A DNA stretch of 64,000 nt from Pseudomonas fluorescens (lineage in GTDB: Bacteria; Pseudomonadota; Gammaproteobacteria; Pseudomonadales; Pseudomonadaceae). The position numbers and the translations under genes are program-made. Shown one piece after another: positions 54,443-63,014 of the stretch. Location: assembly GCF_001623525.1 (NCBI RefSeq), contig NZ_CP015225.1, positions 744,001 to 808,000 of the forward strand, given 5' to 3'. Numbering within the stretch: position 1 is the first letter of the stretch; each line of letters begins with the position of its first letter. Below the pieces are notes generated by a model. It was given only the letters and a program-made list of their open reading frames with translations, was not told where the DNA came from and searched no databases.

Positions 54443-55713
54443 AGATCAAACGCGTCACCGTCACACCCATCGCTTTTCGCGATCCACCTTTGCTCAACGC
54501 CAGCGGCATCCATGAGCCGTTCGCGTTGCGCTCGATCATCGAGATCGAGAGCGACAACGGTTACATCGGCCTGGGGGAGAGCTACGGCGATGCGCCGGCC
54601 TTGGCGATCCAGCAGCAGTTGCAGAGCCAGTTGATCGGCCTGGATCCGTTCAACCTCAACCAGTTGCGGTCTATCGTCCAGGCGACCGTCGCCGCGCAGA
54701 AACCGGTGAGCATTGCCGGTGCCGAACTGGCGCCGGGTTCCCACGCGAGCAAGGCGGTGAGCAATGCCTATTCGGCGTTCGAAGTGGCTTGCCTGGATTT
54801 GCAGGCCCATTACCTGAACGTGCCGTTGGTGGACCTGCTGGGCGGCGCGATCCGCGACGAGATTCCGTTCAGCGCCTATCTGTTTTTCAAGTACGCCGAG
54901 CACATCGATTCGCCGTACCCGCCCGACAGTTGGGGCGAGGCGCTCAACGAACAACAGATCGTTGCCCAGGCCCGGCGGATGATCCAGGACTATGGCTTCA
55001 AGAGCATCAAGCTCAAGGCCGGCGCTCTCGATCCGGAGCATGAAGTCGCCTGCATCAAGGCGCTGAAACGGGCATTTCCCGGCTATCCGTTGCGCATCGA
55101 TCCCAACGGTAACTGGTCCCTGGAAACCTCGATTCGCATGGCCGAGCTGCTGGGAGATGACCTGCAGTACTACGAAGACCCGACACCGGGGCTGGAGGGA
55201 ATGGCCGAGCTGCACAAGCGCACCGGGCTGCCGCTGGCGACCAACATGGTGGTCACCGATTTCGATGAGTTCCGCCGTAGCGTGGCGCTGGACAGCGTGC
55301 AGATCGTACTGGCGGACCATCATTACTGGGGCGGCCTGCGCGACACCCAGGCCCTGGCGAAAATGTGCAGCACCTTCGGCCTTGGCGTGTCGATGCATTC
55401 CAACTCGCACCTGGGCATCAGCCTCATGGCCATGGCCCACGTAGCGGCAGCGGTGCCGAACCTGGACTACGCCTGCGACACCCATTACCCGTGGCAGGAG
55501 CCGGATGAAGAAGTGATCAAGGGTGGCAAGCTGCCGATTGTCGACGGCTGCGTGAAGATCACCCGGGCGCCGGGCCTGGGCTTGGAACTGGATCGGGATC
55601 AACTGGGCAAGCTGCATGACCAGTTCCTCAGTTGCGGCATCCGCCAGCGCGACGATGTGCGGCAGATGCAGCGTTACCGGCCGGAGTGGAAGACCGTCAA
55701 GCCGAGGTTCTGA
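54439..55713 (+). CDS. gudD: Glucarate dehydratase (enolase superfamily)
   Basis: 424 residues, enolase-superfamily MLE-type barrel with all expected residues: K191-x-K193 (IKLKAG), metal ligands D221 (RIDPNGNW), E246 (YYEDP) and N269 (ATNM), D292 (LADHHYWGG) and H320 (MHSNSHLG). These match the glucarate dehydratase pattern of E. coli GudD with a small offset. It dehydrates D-glucarate to 5-keto-4-deoxyglucarate. Second gene of the gudP-gudD operon; a porin follows. Confidence 0.9.
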   Translation: MKIKRVTVTPIAFRDPPLLNASGIHEPFALRSIIEIESDNGYIGLGESYGDAPALAIQQQLQSQLIGLDPFNLNQLRSIVQATVAAQKPVSIAGAELAPGSHASKAVSNAYSAFEVACLDLQAHYLNVPLVDLLGGAIRDEIPFSAYLFFKYAEHIDSPYPPDSWGEALNEQQIVAQARRMIQDYGFKSIKLKAGALDPEHEVACIKALKRAFPGYPLRIDPNGNWSLETSIRMAELLGDDLQYYEDPTPGLEGMAELHKRTGLPLATNMVVTDFDEFRRSVALDSVQIVLADHHYWGGLRDTQALAKMCSTFGLGVSMHSNSHLGISLMAMAHVAAAVPNLDYACDTHYPWQEPDEEVIKGGKLPIVDGCVKITRAPGLGLELDRDQLGKLHDQFLSCGIRQRDDVRQMQRYRPEWKTVKPRF

Positions 55714-55721
55714 GGAGACAG

Positions 55722-55855
55722 CGAGGGGGCCTGCTGCGCAGGCCAGCGGGAGCAAGCTCCCTCGCCACAAAAGCTGGATTTGACTTCAATTTTGAGTGTG
55801 GGTGCGACCCCAGTGGCGAGGGAGCTTGCTCCCGCTGGGCTGCGCAGCAGCCCCA
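55722..55855. repeat. Outward-facing REP doublet left of the porin gene
   Basis: A right-type arm (GCAGGCCAGCGGGAGCAAGC ... CCTCGCCAC, 55733-55768) and a left-type arm (GTGGCGAGGGAGCTTGCTCC, 55813-55855) are joined by a linker containing GACTTCAATTTTGAGT. The order is the reverse of the usual head-to-head pairs. The same doublet, linker included, recurs at 57331-57473. Confidence 0.8.
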
Positions 55856-55915
55856 AACCAAACAACTCGCTATGACTGACCAATGAGTTGATCCTCCCAG
55901 CCCACCCAGCGGCCC

Positions 55916-56013
55916 ACACCCAAAGTACCGCGCCCGTCGGCAAGGCAGTCTTACACCCAAGCTATCGCACCCGCCAGCCTCGCCGTCTTACACCCAAACT
56001 GCCGCGCCGGGCC
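55916..56013 (+). repeat. 37-bp tandem repeats upstream of the porin
   Basis: Two and two-thirds copies of a 37-bp unit starting ACACCCAA at 55916, 55953 and 55990, each with a CGC(G/A)CC(C/G) segment about 13 bp later. They sit between the REP doublet and the porin promoter area. 37 is not a multiple of three, so a coding origin is unlikely. The rest of the 406-bp gap holds no gene. Confidence 0.75.
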
Positions 56014-56119
56014 GGCGCTTCCAAAGCACCCGCCAATTGCCTCCAAGGCAGCGTATGACACGCCCTGGCGCCTTTCGATAATCGCCTCCGACATCCCGTC
56101 CCCTGTTGCGGAGCGCGCC

Positions 56120-57305
56120 ATGCACAACAATAAAAATACCCGCCAACGTTTTTTGCCTGCGGTCATCGTAGGTGTTTCGAGCCTGGGCCTGATGCCTTGG
56201 GCCAACGCCGAAATCATGCTGTACGACAAGGACCAGACGACCTTTTCCACCGACGGCTACATCAACGCCTTTTACGTCAACAGTGACGTCGACCGCGCGG
56301 GTGAGCAGTACGACCGTCGGCAGGCGCGGGTCAAGATGGGTTTCTTGCCCAACTACCTGGGCTTCAACATGGGCAAGCAGGTCGATGACCTCAAGCTCGG
56401 TGCCCGGGCCTCGTTCTGGGTGACCATCAACGACAGTGAAACCAATGGCACCGACACCGCCATCGACGTGCGCCAGTTCTACGGTACCGTGGCGAACCCG
56501 GAGTGGGGTGAGGTGCTGATCGGCAAGGACTTCGGCCTGTTTGCCCGCTCCAACATCCTGCTGGACGAGTTGCTCGCCGGTTACGGTCAGGTCAGTGACA
56601 GCCTCGGTTTGGTGGACGGCGGTGGCGTCTCGTTCGGCAACATCGGCAGCGGTTATCCGTATCCGTTCCCGACCTCGCAGATCACCTACCGCACGCCGGT
56701 GATGGAGGGCTTGCGGGTGGCGGTGGGGATCATGGACCCGGTGGACACCAACGACAACAGCGCCACGGGCAAGGCCTATCAGGAAAACCCGCGCACCGAG
56801 AGCGAGATCACCTATCAGTTCGATCTGGGCGGGGCGAAGATCTACAGCTGGCTCAACGGCAGCTACCAGACCTCGGACAACACCGACTCCACCGTCGAAT
56901 CGGTCACTTCCAAGGGCCTGGGGTATGGTGTGCAGGCCAAGATGGGCGGGTTGTCGCTGACCGGCTCGGGGTTCCAGGCCAAGGGCATCAACCCGTTCTT
57001 CACCAACAACGCCGGTGAAGCCACCCTGCGCAATGTCGACAGCAAGGGCTACCTGTTGCAGGGCTCCTACAAGCTGGGCAAGAACCGCCTGGCGTTGTCC
57101 TACGGCAAGACCGATGACGACGGCAACGGTGTGGTGGGCAGTGGCGCCGATTACGAAACCCGTGGCATCGCGCTGTTCCACGACATCAACGACAACCTCA
57201 AGCTCGTGGCCGAGTACAACCAGTTCGAAATCAACGGCCACGACACCAGCGCCCAGAACGAAGACACCGATACCTTCGCGGTGGGGGGCGGTGCTCACCT
57301 GGTAA
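56120..57305 (+). CDS. Outer-membrane porin with apparent 1-base frameshift near its 3' end
   Basis: Signal peptide 1-30 (cleavage near ANA), then a barrel with alternating strands (GYINAFYVNSDVD, RQARVKMGFLPNYLGFNMG, ITYRTPVMEGLRVAVGIMD), similar to DcaP-like or general Pseudomonas porins. As printed, a run of six G (57283-57288) puts the end out of frame and translation runs to 57415 through REP sequence. With five G the frame ends TFAVGAVLTW-stop at 57305, giving 394 residues and the aromatic C-terminus that the BAM machinery needs. Either a sequencing error or a real or phase-variable inactivation. Next to gudPD it may admit sugar acids. Confidence 0.8.
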
Positions 57306-57330
57306 GGGTGACCCCCCTTCAACTGAGATG

Positions 57331-57473
57331 TGTCAGGTCGGCTTTTGGGGCTGCTGCGCAGCCCAGCGGGAGCAAGCTCCCTCGCCACAAGAGCAGTGTT
57401 CGACTTCATTTTTGAGTACGGTGCAATCCTGTGGCGAGGGAGCTTGCTCCCGCTGGGGCGCGAAGCGGCCCCG
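57331..57473. repeat. Outward-facing REP doublet right of the porin gene
   Basis: Same arm order and homologous linker (GACTTCATTTTTGAGT) as the doublet at 55722-55855, in the same orientation, starting 26 bp after the porin frame end. Together they form direct repeats bracketing the porin. Confidence 0.8.
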
Positions 57474-57488
57474 AGACTGATTGATATT

Positions 57489-57515
57489 GGGGGCTGCGCA
57501 TCAGCCCCCTTTTTT
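57489..57515 (+). terminator. Terminator downstream of the porin
   Basis: GGGGGCTG-CGCAT-CAGCCCCC stem-loop followed by six T, ending at the nirN stop codon on the other strand. Confidence 0.88.
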
Positions 57516-59011
57516 CAGTGTGACGTCCCCTCGGCGAACTCGATCTTGTTGCCGACGTTGTACTTGCCCGACGGCTTGTTCATGGGCAGGCGCTTGATTT
57601 CCTCGAGGGTGTTGCTGTCGTAGACAATCAGCGCGCCATCGGTATCCCAAATGCTCAGCAGCAGGTAGCGGCCGTCGCGAGTGAACTCGACGTGGGCGGC
57701 GGTTTTGCCGGGCATGGGCCGTAGGGTGTGGGCGATTTCCAGGGTCTGTTTGTCGATCAGGTGGATGGCATCGTTGTCCGGGCCGAAGAACACGTCGGTC
57801 CAGGCGTAGCGGGAATTGGCATGGCTGCGCAGGAAGAAACCCGGCCCCAGGGTAGGGATCTGCTTGATGACTTTCCAGGTGTCGAAGTCGATCACCGAGA
57901 TCAGCCCCTTGCTGATGTTGGGTGTGGCGAACACCCAGTGCCCATCGCGTTTCCAATAGGTCCCCGAGCCCAGGTGCGGCATGCCCGGCAGTGCGATGTC
58001 GGTGACGATCCGCCCTGTGTCGAGGTCGATCACCTGTCCGCCCTGGGCCTTGCGCGAGGTGGCGAGCAACTGCCGGTAGTCGGGCGAGAAGGAAAAATCG
58101 TCGAGGTAATCCTCGGCCTCGATACGCCTGGGCACAAAATCCGGATTCGGGCCGGTGGACAGCTCCCAGACCTCTTTCACATCTTTCAAGGCGACGATGA
58201 AGCTGTTGCGCGGCGGCGCGGTATAGACCGCACTGACCCGCGACGCCTGGCCGTCCAGCCCCACCGTTGCAACGGTCTTGACCAATGACAGGTCGCGGGC
58301 ATCCAGCACCACCAGGTTGCCGGGCAGGGTGTTGCCCACCAGCACCCAGCGCCCGTCCTTGCTCACCGCCAGGTTGCGGGTATTGAGCCCGGCTCGCACC
58401 TCGGCGATGAGCGTGAGGTTGTGCAGGTCATACAGGCTGATCCAGCCGTCCCGGGAGGCGAAATAGACGAAGCGTCCGTCCGGCGAAAACTTCGGTCCGC
58501 CATGCACCGCGAAATGTGAGGCGAAGCGCGCCAGGACCTCGAAACGATCCCCGTCGACGATATTGATGTGATGATCGCCAGCCTCCACCACCACGAACAG
58601 GTTCAGCGGATCGGCATGGTGCTGGGGTTTGTCGGGCAGGGTCGCGACATCCGCCAGCAGGCGATGGCTGTGGCGAGTGTCGTCCTCGCTCCAGGTCGGT
58701 TCGACGGCAGGCGGACGTTGGAGATAGTGGGTCAGGCCATCGATCTGCGCGGGCTCCAGCACCGCGCCGAATGCCGCCATCTGGCTGGCCGGACGGCCGT
58801 TTTCGATCACCTGGCGAATTTCGTCGGGCTTGATCCGACTCAGGCTCTGGGGCAACAGCGCCGGCCCGGCGCCGCCGATGCGATTGACCCCGTGGCATTG
58901 CTGGCAGTGTTGCTGGTAGTTCTGTTCGGCCAACGCCAGCTCCGGTTCAGGCGCCGTGGCGCCGTGGACGGCACCGATCCATAGTAATGGGGCAAGCCAG
59001 CCGATCCTCAT
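57515..59011 (-). CDS. nirN: NirN, cytochrome c / d1-type protein (dihydro-haem d1 dehydrogenase)
   Basis: 498 residues from ATG 59011, which overlaps the nirE stop by 4 nt (the longer frame lacks an RBS). Signal peptide 1-18. Cytochrome c domain with the haem motif CQQCH (Cys36, Cys39, His40), then an eight-bladed beta-propeller like the d1 domain of nitrite reductase. NirN catalyses the last dehydrogenation to haem d1 in the periplasm and passes it to NirS. Last gene of the visible nir operon. Confidence 0.93.
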   Translation of the reverse strand: MRIGWLAPLLWIGAVHGATAPEPELALAEQNYQQHCQQCHGVNRIGGAGPALLPQSLSRIKPDEIRQVIENGRPASQMAAFGAVLEPAQIDGLTHYLQRPPAVEPTWSEDDTRHSHRLLADVATLPDKPQHHADPLNLFVVVEAGDHHINIVDGDRFEVLARFASHFAVHGGPKFSPDGRFVYFASRDGWISLYDLHNLTLIAEVRAGLNTRNLAVSKDGRWVLVGNTLPGNLVVLDARDLSLVKTVATVGLDGQASRVSAVYTAPPRNSFIVALKDVKEVWELSTGPNPDFVPRRIEAEDYLDDFSFSPDYRQLLATSRKAQGGQVIDLDTGRIVTDIALPGMPHLGSGTYWKRDGHWVFATPNISKGLISVIDFDTWKVIKQIPTLGPGFFLRSHANSRYAWTDVFFGPDNDAIHLIDKQTLEIAHTLRPMPGKTAAHVEFTRDGRYLLLSIWDTDGALIVYDSNTLEEIKRLPMNKPSGKYNVGNKIEFAEGTSH

Positions 59012-59850
59012 GAGGCCACCCTCGCGACAGTTGGCTGGAGCGGTAGGGCCGGGTGCAGGCGGGCCGGATGCTCCAGCAGTTGATGGGCAAACAAGCCAAC
59101 CACCTTGCCGATTACCGTCAAGGTCGGCAGGCCTTCGGCGCACGTCAGCGCCATCTCTGGCAATTGCTGGAGGGTGCCGCGCAAGACCTGCTGGTCGGGG
59201 CGTGTGCCGTTGCTGATCAGCGCCGCCGGCGTATCAGCCGCCAGGCCCGCCGCGATCAGTTGTGCGGCGATGGTGCCGAGGTTTGACAGACCCATGTAGA
59301 ACACCAGGGTCTGGCTGTCATCCGCCAGGCTTTGCCAGGGCAGGTTCAAGTCACCTTCGCGTTGCAAATGACCGGTGATGAAGCGACAGGAATTGACCAG
59401 GTCGCGATGGGTCAGGGGAATGCCGGCATAGGTGCTGCAACCGGCCGCGGCGGTGATGCCGGGCACGACTTGGCAATCGATACCGCGGGCCAGCAGATAC
59501 TCCAGTTCCTCGGCACCGCGACCGAAGATGAACGGATCACCGCCCTTGAGTCGCACCACCCGCTGTCCCTGGTCGGCCAGGTCGGCCAGCAGTTCGTTGA
59601 TCTGTGGCTGGGGCAGGCTGTGGCAACCGGCGGCCTTGCCGACGTAGTGGCGGGCGCAGGTCAGGGGGATCAGACTGAGCAATTGCGAGCTGATCAAGCG
59701 GTCGTAGACCACCGCGTCGGCCTGCATCAACAGGCTCCAGGCGCGCAATGTCAGCAGGCCCGGGTCACCGGGGCCGGCGCCGACCAGGGCGACTTCACCC
59801 GGTCTGAAGGACGATTGCAGGGCAGCGGGCAAAACGATGGAGGCAGGCAT
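59008..59850 (-). CDS. nirE: NirE, uroporphyrinogen-III C-methyltransferase for haem d1
   Basis: 280 residues, SUMT/CobA fold: VGAGPGDPGLLTLRA at the SAM site, VVYDRL, RLKGGDPFIFGRG and GITAAAGCSTYAGIPLTHR are all present. It methylates uroporphyrinogen III twice to precorrin-2 for haem d1. Start ATG 59850; 40 bp downstream of nirJ and coupled to nirN. Confidence 0.93.
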   Translation of the reverse strand: MPASIVLPAALQSSFRPGEVALVGAGPGDPGLLTLRAWSLLMQADAVVYDRLISSQLLSLIPLTCARHYVGKAAGCHSLPQPQINELLADLADQGQRVVRLKGGDPFIFGRGAEELEYLLARGIDCQVVPGITAAAGCSTYAGIPLTHRDLVNSCRFITGHLQREGDLNLPWQSLADDSQTLVFYMGLSNLGTIAAQLIAAGLAADTPAALISNGTRPDQQVLRGTLQQLPEMALTCAEGLPTLTVIGKVVGLFAHQLLEHPARLHPALPLQPTVARVAS

Positions 59851-59890
59851 GGGACTTCCTTGGTTCGGTATCAGGGGCGCCGTCGGTTGA

Positions 59891-61069
59891 TCAGGCGCAG
59901 GGCATCGCAACGCTGGGGATCGCGCGCAAGCCGATTTCTTCGTCGCTGAGGTGGCAGCCGGGGTCTTGGCCCCACAGGTCACCGTCGGCCCAGGCCCGGG
60001 TGCGGGTATTGCCGTTGCAGATCGCCAGCCAGCGGCATTGCCCGCAGCGACCGCCAACGGCCCGTGGGTGTTCGCGTAGCTTCAGCAGCAGGGCATCGGG
60101 GCGATTGAGCCAGAGCGTCTTGAATGGTGTCTGGCGGACATTGCCCACCGAGTGCTGCCACCAGTACGTGTCGGGGTGAACCTCGCCGGTATTGTCGATG
60201 TTGGCGATGCCGCTACCCGACGCGTTGCCGCCCCAGGCTCGCAGCATCTGCTCCAGTGCGGCGCAGTGTTGGGGCAGACGCCGGGCGACCCATTGCAGCA
60301 GCAGGATTGCGTCGGCGTCGTTGTTGCCGCTGACGAAGTCACTGTCACGGCCTTGTTCGATGTCGCGCCAGGCCCGTTCGAAGATCAAGGCCATGGCCTC
60401 GCGGCTCATCTGTTGCTGGGCATCGAGCTTGCGACTGCGCTTGCCCCGGCCGCTGTAGTTGAGGTGCGACAGGTAGAATTTCTGTACGTCGTACTCATTC
60501 ATCAAATCCAGCAAGCGCGGCAACTGGGCATGGTTTTGCTGGGTGAGGGTGGTGCGCAACCCGACCCGGATGCCTTGCTCGCGGCAAAGCCGGATGGCCG
60601 CCATGGAGCTGGCGAAACTGCCCTTGAGCTGACGGAATTCATCGTGGGTCGCTTCCAGTCCGTCGATGCTGATGCCCACGTAATCGAAGTTCGCCGCGGC
60701 AATCTGTTCGATATTGGAAGCGTCGATCAGCGTGCCGTTGGTGGACAAGGCGAGGAAAAAACCTTTGTCGCGGGCATAAGTGCTGAGTTGGAACAGGTCC
60801 TCGCGCAACAGCGGTTCGCCGCCGGACAGGATCAACACGCGCACGCCGGCATCGTGCAGGTCGTCGATGACCTGGAGCGCCGCCGGGGTGTCCAGTTCAT
60901 CGCGAAACACGCTATCGGCCGACGTTGCATAGCAGTGCTTGCAGGTCAGGTTGCAGCGCCTGAGCAGGTTCCAGATCACCACCGGCGGGCGACTGCCGCC
61001 CGGTGGCGCGACACGTGGGGCGGGGCAATGCCCGGCCAGGGCTCGCAGGTAATGGCTGATCCTCAACAT
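59891..61069 (-). CDS. nirJ: NirJ, radical SAM enzyme of haem d1 synthesis
   Basis: 392 residues. The radical-SAM cluster motif is CNLTCKHC (Cys39, 43, 46), followed by SGGEPLLRED. A C-terminal SPASM-like cysteine set (RCGQCRWLAICNGNTRTRA ... DPGCHLSD) suggests a second Fe-S cluster. NirJ removes propionate side chains of didecarboxysirohaem to create the keto groups of haem d1. RBS AGGAG precedes ATG 61069. Confidence 0.94.
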   Translation of the reverse strand: MLRISHYLRALAGHCPAPRVAPPGGSRPPVVIWNLLRRCNLTCKHCYATSADSVFRDELDTPAALQVIDDLHDAGVRVLILSGGEPLLREDLFQLSTYARDKGFFLALSTNGTLIDASNIEQIAAANFDYVGISIDGLEATHDEFRQLKGSFASSMAAIRLCREQGIRVGLRTTLTQQNHAQLPRLLDLMNEYDVQKFYLSHLNYSGRGKRSRKLDAQQQMSREAMALIFERAWRDIEQGRDSDFVSGNNDADAILLLQWVARRLPQHCAALEQMLRAWGGNASGSGIANIDNTGEVHPDTYWWQHSVGNVRQTPFKTLWLNRPDALLLKLREHPRAVGGRCGQCRWLAICNGNTRTRAWADGDLWGQDPGCHLSDEEIGLRAIPSVAMPCA

Positions 61070-61097
61070 AAGGCGCTCCTTCAGTCGGCGTGCGGGT

Positions 61098-61634
61098 TCA
61101 GCGCGAGGCGGGTGACAGGCGCAGGCCGGTTTTTTTCAGGATGCGGCTGCTCACCAGCATGTCGTCGGCGGCGCAGGCGTCCCCCAGCAGGTAGCGCAGG
61201 TGTTCGCGGTAGCTGTCGATTTCTTCGCGGCTGCGGCCATGGACCATGGCGAACAGGTTGTAGCGCCAGCCGGGCTGGCGCGGGCGCCGGTAGCAGTGGC
61301 TGACGAAGGGCTGCGCCCCCAGCAGGGCGCCGAGACGCGAGATGTCGGCATCGGCCACGTCCCAGACCGTCATGCCGTTGTGGCGATAGCCCAGGCGATA
61401 GTGATTGGGCACGGCGGCAATGCGGCGGATCGCACCGTCGGCCTGCAGGCACTTGAGCAGGTCGAGGGTGGATTCCACGCTCAGTTCCAGTTGCTCGGCC
61501 AGCCAGGCCCAAGGGTCTTCGAGCAAGGGCAGGCCGGCCTGGGTCAGTTCCACCAGGCGCAGCGCCAAGGGTGTTTCATCCAGCCGTGGCGGTGCTTGCC
61601 ACAAAGACTCAGACGGGGAAATACAGGCCGACAT
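61098..61634 (-). CDS. nirH: NirH, sirohaem decarboxylase subunit (AsnC/Lrp-like)
   Basis: 178 residues: N-terminal helix-turn-helix and C-terminal RAM-like domain with GMTVWDVADADI and the FAMVHGRSREE histidine motif. It joins NirD/G/L in the complex that decarboxylates sirohaem. RBS GAGGAG before ATG 61634, overlapping the end of nirG by 26 nt. Confidence 0.9.
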   Translation of the reverse strand: MSACISPSESLWQAPPRLDETPLALRLVELTQAGLPLLEDPWAWLAEQLELSVESTLDLLKCLQADGAIRRIAAVPNHYRLGYRHNGMTVWDVADADISRLGALLGAQPFVSHCYRRPRQPGWRYNLFAMVHGRSREEIDSYREHLRYLLGDACAADDMLVSSRILKKTGLRLSPASR

Positions 61635-62052
61635 GGTAGGTCTCCTCTTTGGGCAGGTTCAGCGGCACCAGGCCGGTCAGGTGTTCGATGCGCAGCAGGG
61701 TGTCGTTGATCGCCTGTTCGCTGGGGCAGGCGAGCACGAACCACATGTTCCAGGTGTGCTCGCGGCGGTAGTTGTGGGCGACCTCGGGCATGTCCGCGAG
61801 CAGTTCGGCGATGGCCTCGAAGCGCTGTTCGGGCACCGCCAGCGCCGCCAGGGTGAACGCACCGCCCAGGCGATCGATATCGAACATCGGGCCGAAGCGG
61901 GTGAGTACACCGTCGTTGAGCAACTCATGCAGGCGATCGAGCAATTCGCTACTGCTGCTGTCCAGCTCTTGGGCCAGGGCCTGCCAAGGGTGGCGCACCA
62001 GCGGCAGGCCAAGTTGCAGGCGATTGATCAGGCGGCGGTCCAGGTCATCCAT
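61609..62052 (-). CDS. nirG: NirG, sirohaem decarboxylase subunit
   Basis: 147 residues from ATG 62052, AsnC/Lrp-like as its neighbours ([52 protein letters not shown]). Overlaps nirL by 8 nt. Sirohaem decarboxylation to 12,18-didecarboxysirohaem is the role of this quartet. Confidence 0.9.
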   Translation of the reverse strand: MDDLDRRLINRLQLGLPLVRHPWQALAQELDSSSSELLDRLHELLNDGVLTRFGPMFDIDRLGGAFTLAALAVPEQRFEAIAELLADMPEVAHNYRREHTWNMWFVLACPSEQAINDTLLRIEHLTGLVPLNLPKEETYHVGLYFPV

Positions 62053-62557
62053 CGATATGGGCTCCGACCGGGGCGGCGTAACGTGCGCCGCATTGCTTGA
62101 ACAGGTGTGTGCTGAACAGCAACTGGTGGGGCAAGTCGTCCAGCCGGTGTTCTTCAAGCAGCGCCTGGATCTGGGCCTCGACACGGTCGCGCTGGCGACC
62201 GTGGATCATGCAGAACAGGTTGTACTGCCACTGGGGCAGGCGCCTGGGGCGTTGGTAGCAAAGGCTGATGCCGGGCGCTTGCCCGAGGCGACGCCCGACT
62301 TCATCGACCAAGGCGTCCGGCACGTCCAGCACGAGCATGGCGTTGGCGGCAAACCCCAAGGCGCGATGGTTGACCACCAGGCCGACACGGCGGAACAGTC
62401 CCTGTTCATGCCAATGCTGCACCTGTTCGAGCACCTGTTGCTCGCTGGCCTCGATCTGCTCGGCCAGGGCCTGGAAGGGGCGCGATGTCAGGGGCAGGCC
62501 GGTTTCCAGCAAGCGGCGCAGTGCCAGTGACTGTTGTTCGCTCAGGGCGTTTTTCAT
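62045..62557 (-). CDS. nirL: NirL, sirohaem decarboxylase subunit
   Basis: 170 residues from ATG 62557. AsnC/Lrp-like with the [15 protein letters not shown] histidine segment and a longer C-terminus than NirG. It overlaps the end of nirD by 4 nt. Confidence 0.9.
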   Translation of the reverse strand: MKNALSEQQSLALRRLLETGLPLTSRPFQALAEQIEASEQQVLEQVQHWHEQGLFRRVGLVVNHRALGFAANAMLVLDVPDALVDEVGRRLGQAPGISLCYQRPRRLPQWQYNLFCMIHGRQRDRVEAQIQALLEEHRLDDLPHQLLFSTHLFKQCGARYAAPVGAHIDG

Positions 62558-63012
62558 GGGGTGGCCTCCAGGGCAAAGCCCAGGTCGATGCGATAGGCGG
62601 TCAGCATGGGCAGGTCCAGTGGCGTGAGACCGGTGTCGTTCTCCAGTTCCTGGAGGATGTTTTCCAGGTGGGCGCGGTTGGGGCCGGTCAGCACGAACCA
62701 GAGGTTGTAGCGATGTTCGCGGGCATAGTTGTGATTGACTTCCGGGTATTGGCTGATGCGTGCCGCCACCTGGTGCAAGCGCTCTTCGGGTACGGCCAGA
62801 GCGGCCAGGGTGCTGGCCCCGGCCCGGGTGTGTTCGAACACCGGGCCGACCCGCGACAAGGTCCCGGCCACTTGCAGGTGTTGCAGGCAGTCGATGACCT
62901 GGGCTTCGCTGCAGCCCAAGGTCTGGGCCATGGCCCGATAGGGCTCGGCGCACAACGGCAGGCCATGCTGGAATTGATCGATCAGGCGCCGGGCCAGTGA
63001 GCTGGAGGTCAT
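62554..63012 (-). CDS. nirD: NirD, sirohaem decarboxylase subunit
   Basis: 152 residues from ATG 63012. AsnC/Lrp-like ([49 protein letters not shown]). It starts 2 bp after the nirF stop and is coupled to nirL. The gene order nirF-D-L-G-H-J-E-N equals that of P. aeruginosa. Confidence 0.91.
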   Translation of the reverse strand: MTSSSLARRLIDQFQHGLPLCAEPYRAMAQTLGCSEAQVIDCLQHLQVAGTLSRVGPVFEHTRAGASTLAALAVPEERLHQVAARISQYPEVNHNYAREHRYNLWFVLTGPNRAHLENILQELENDTGLTPLDLPMLTAYRIDLGFALEATP

Positions 63013-63014
63013 GG

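Noticed and set aside
55988..57409. 473-codon minus-strand frame opposite the porin
   Set aside because: Its ends are REP sequence and the body is antisense to a clear barrel protein.
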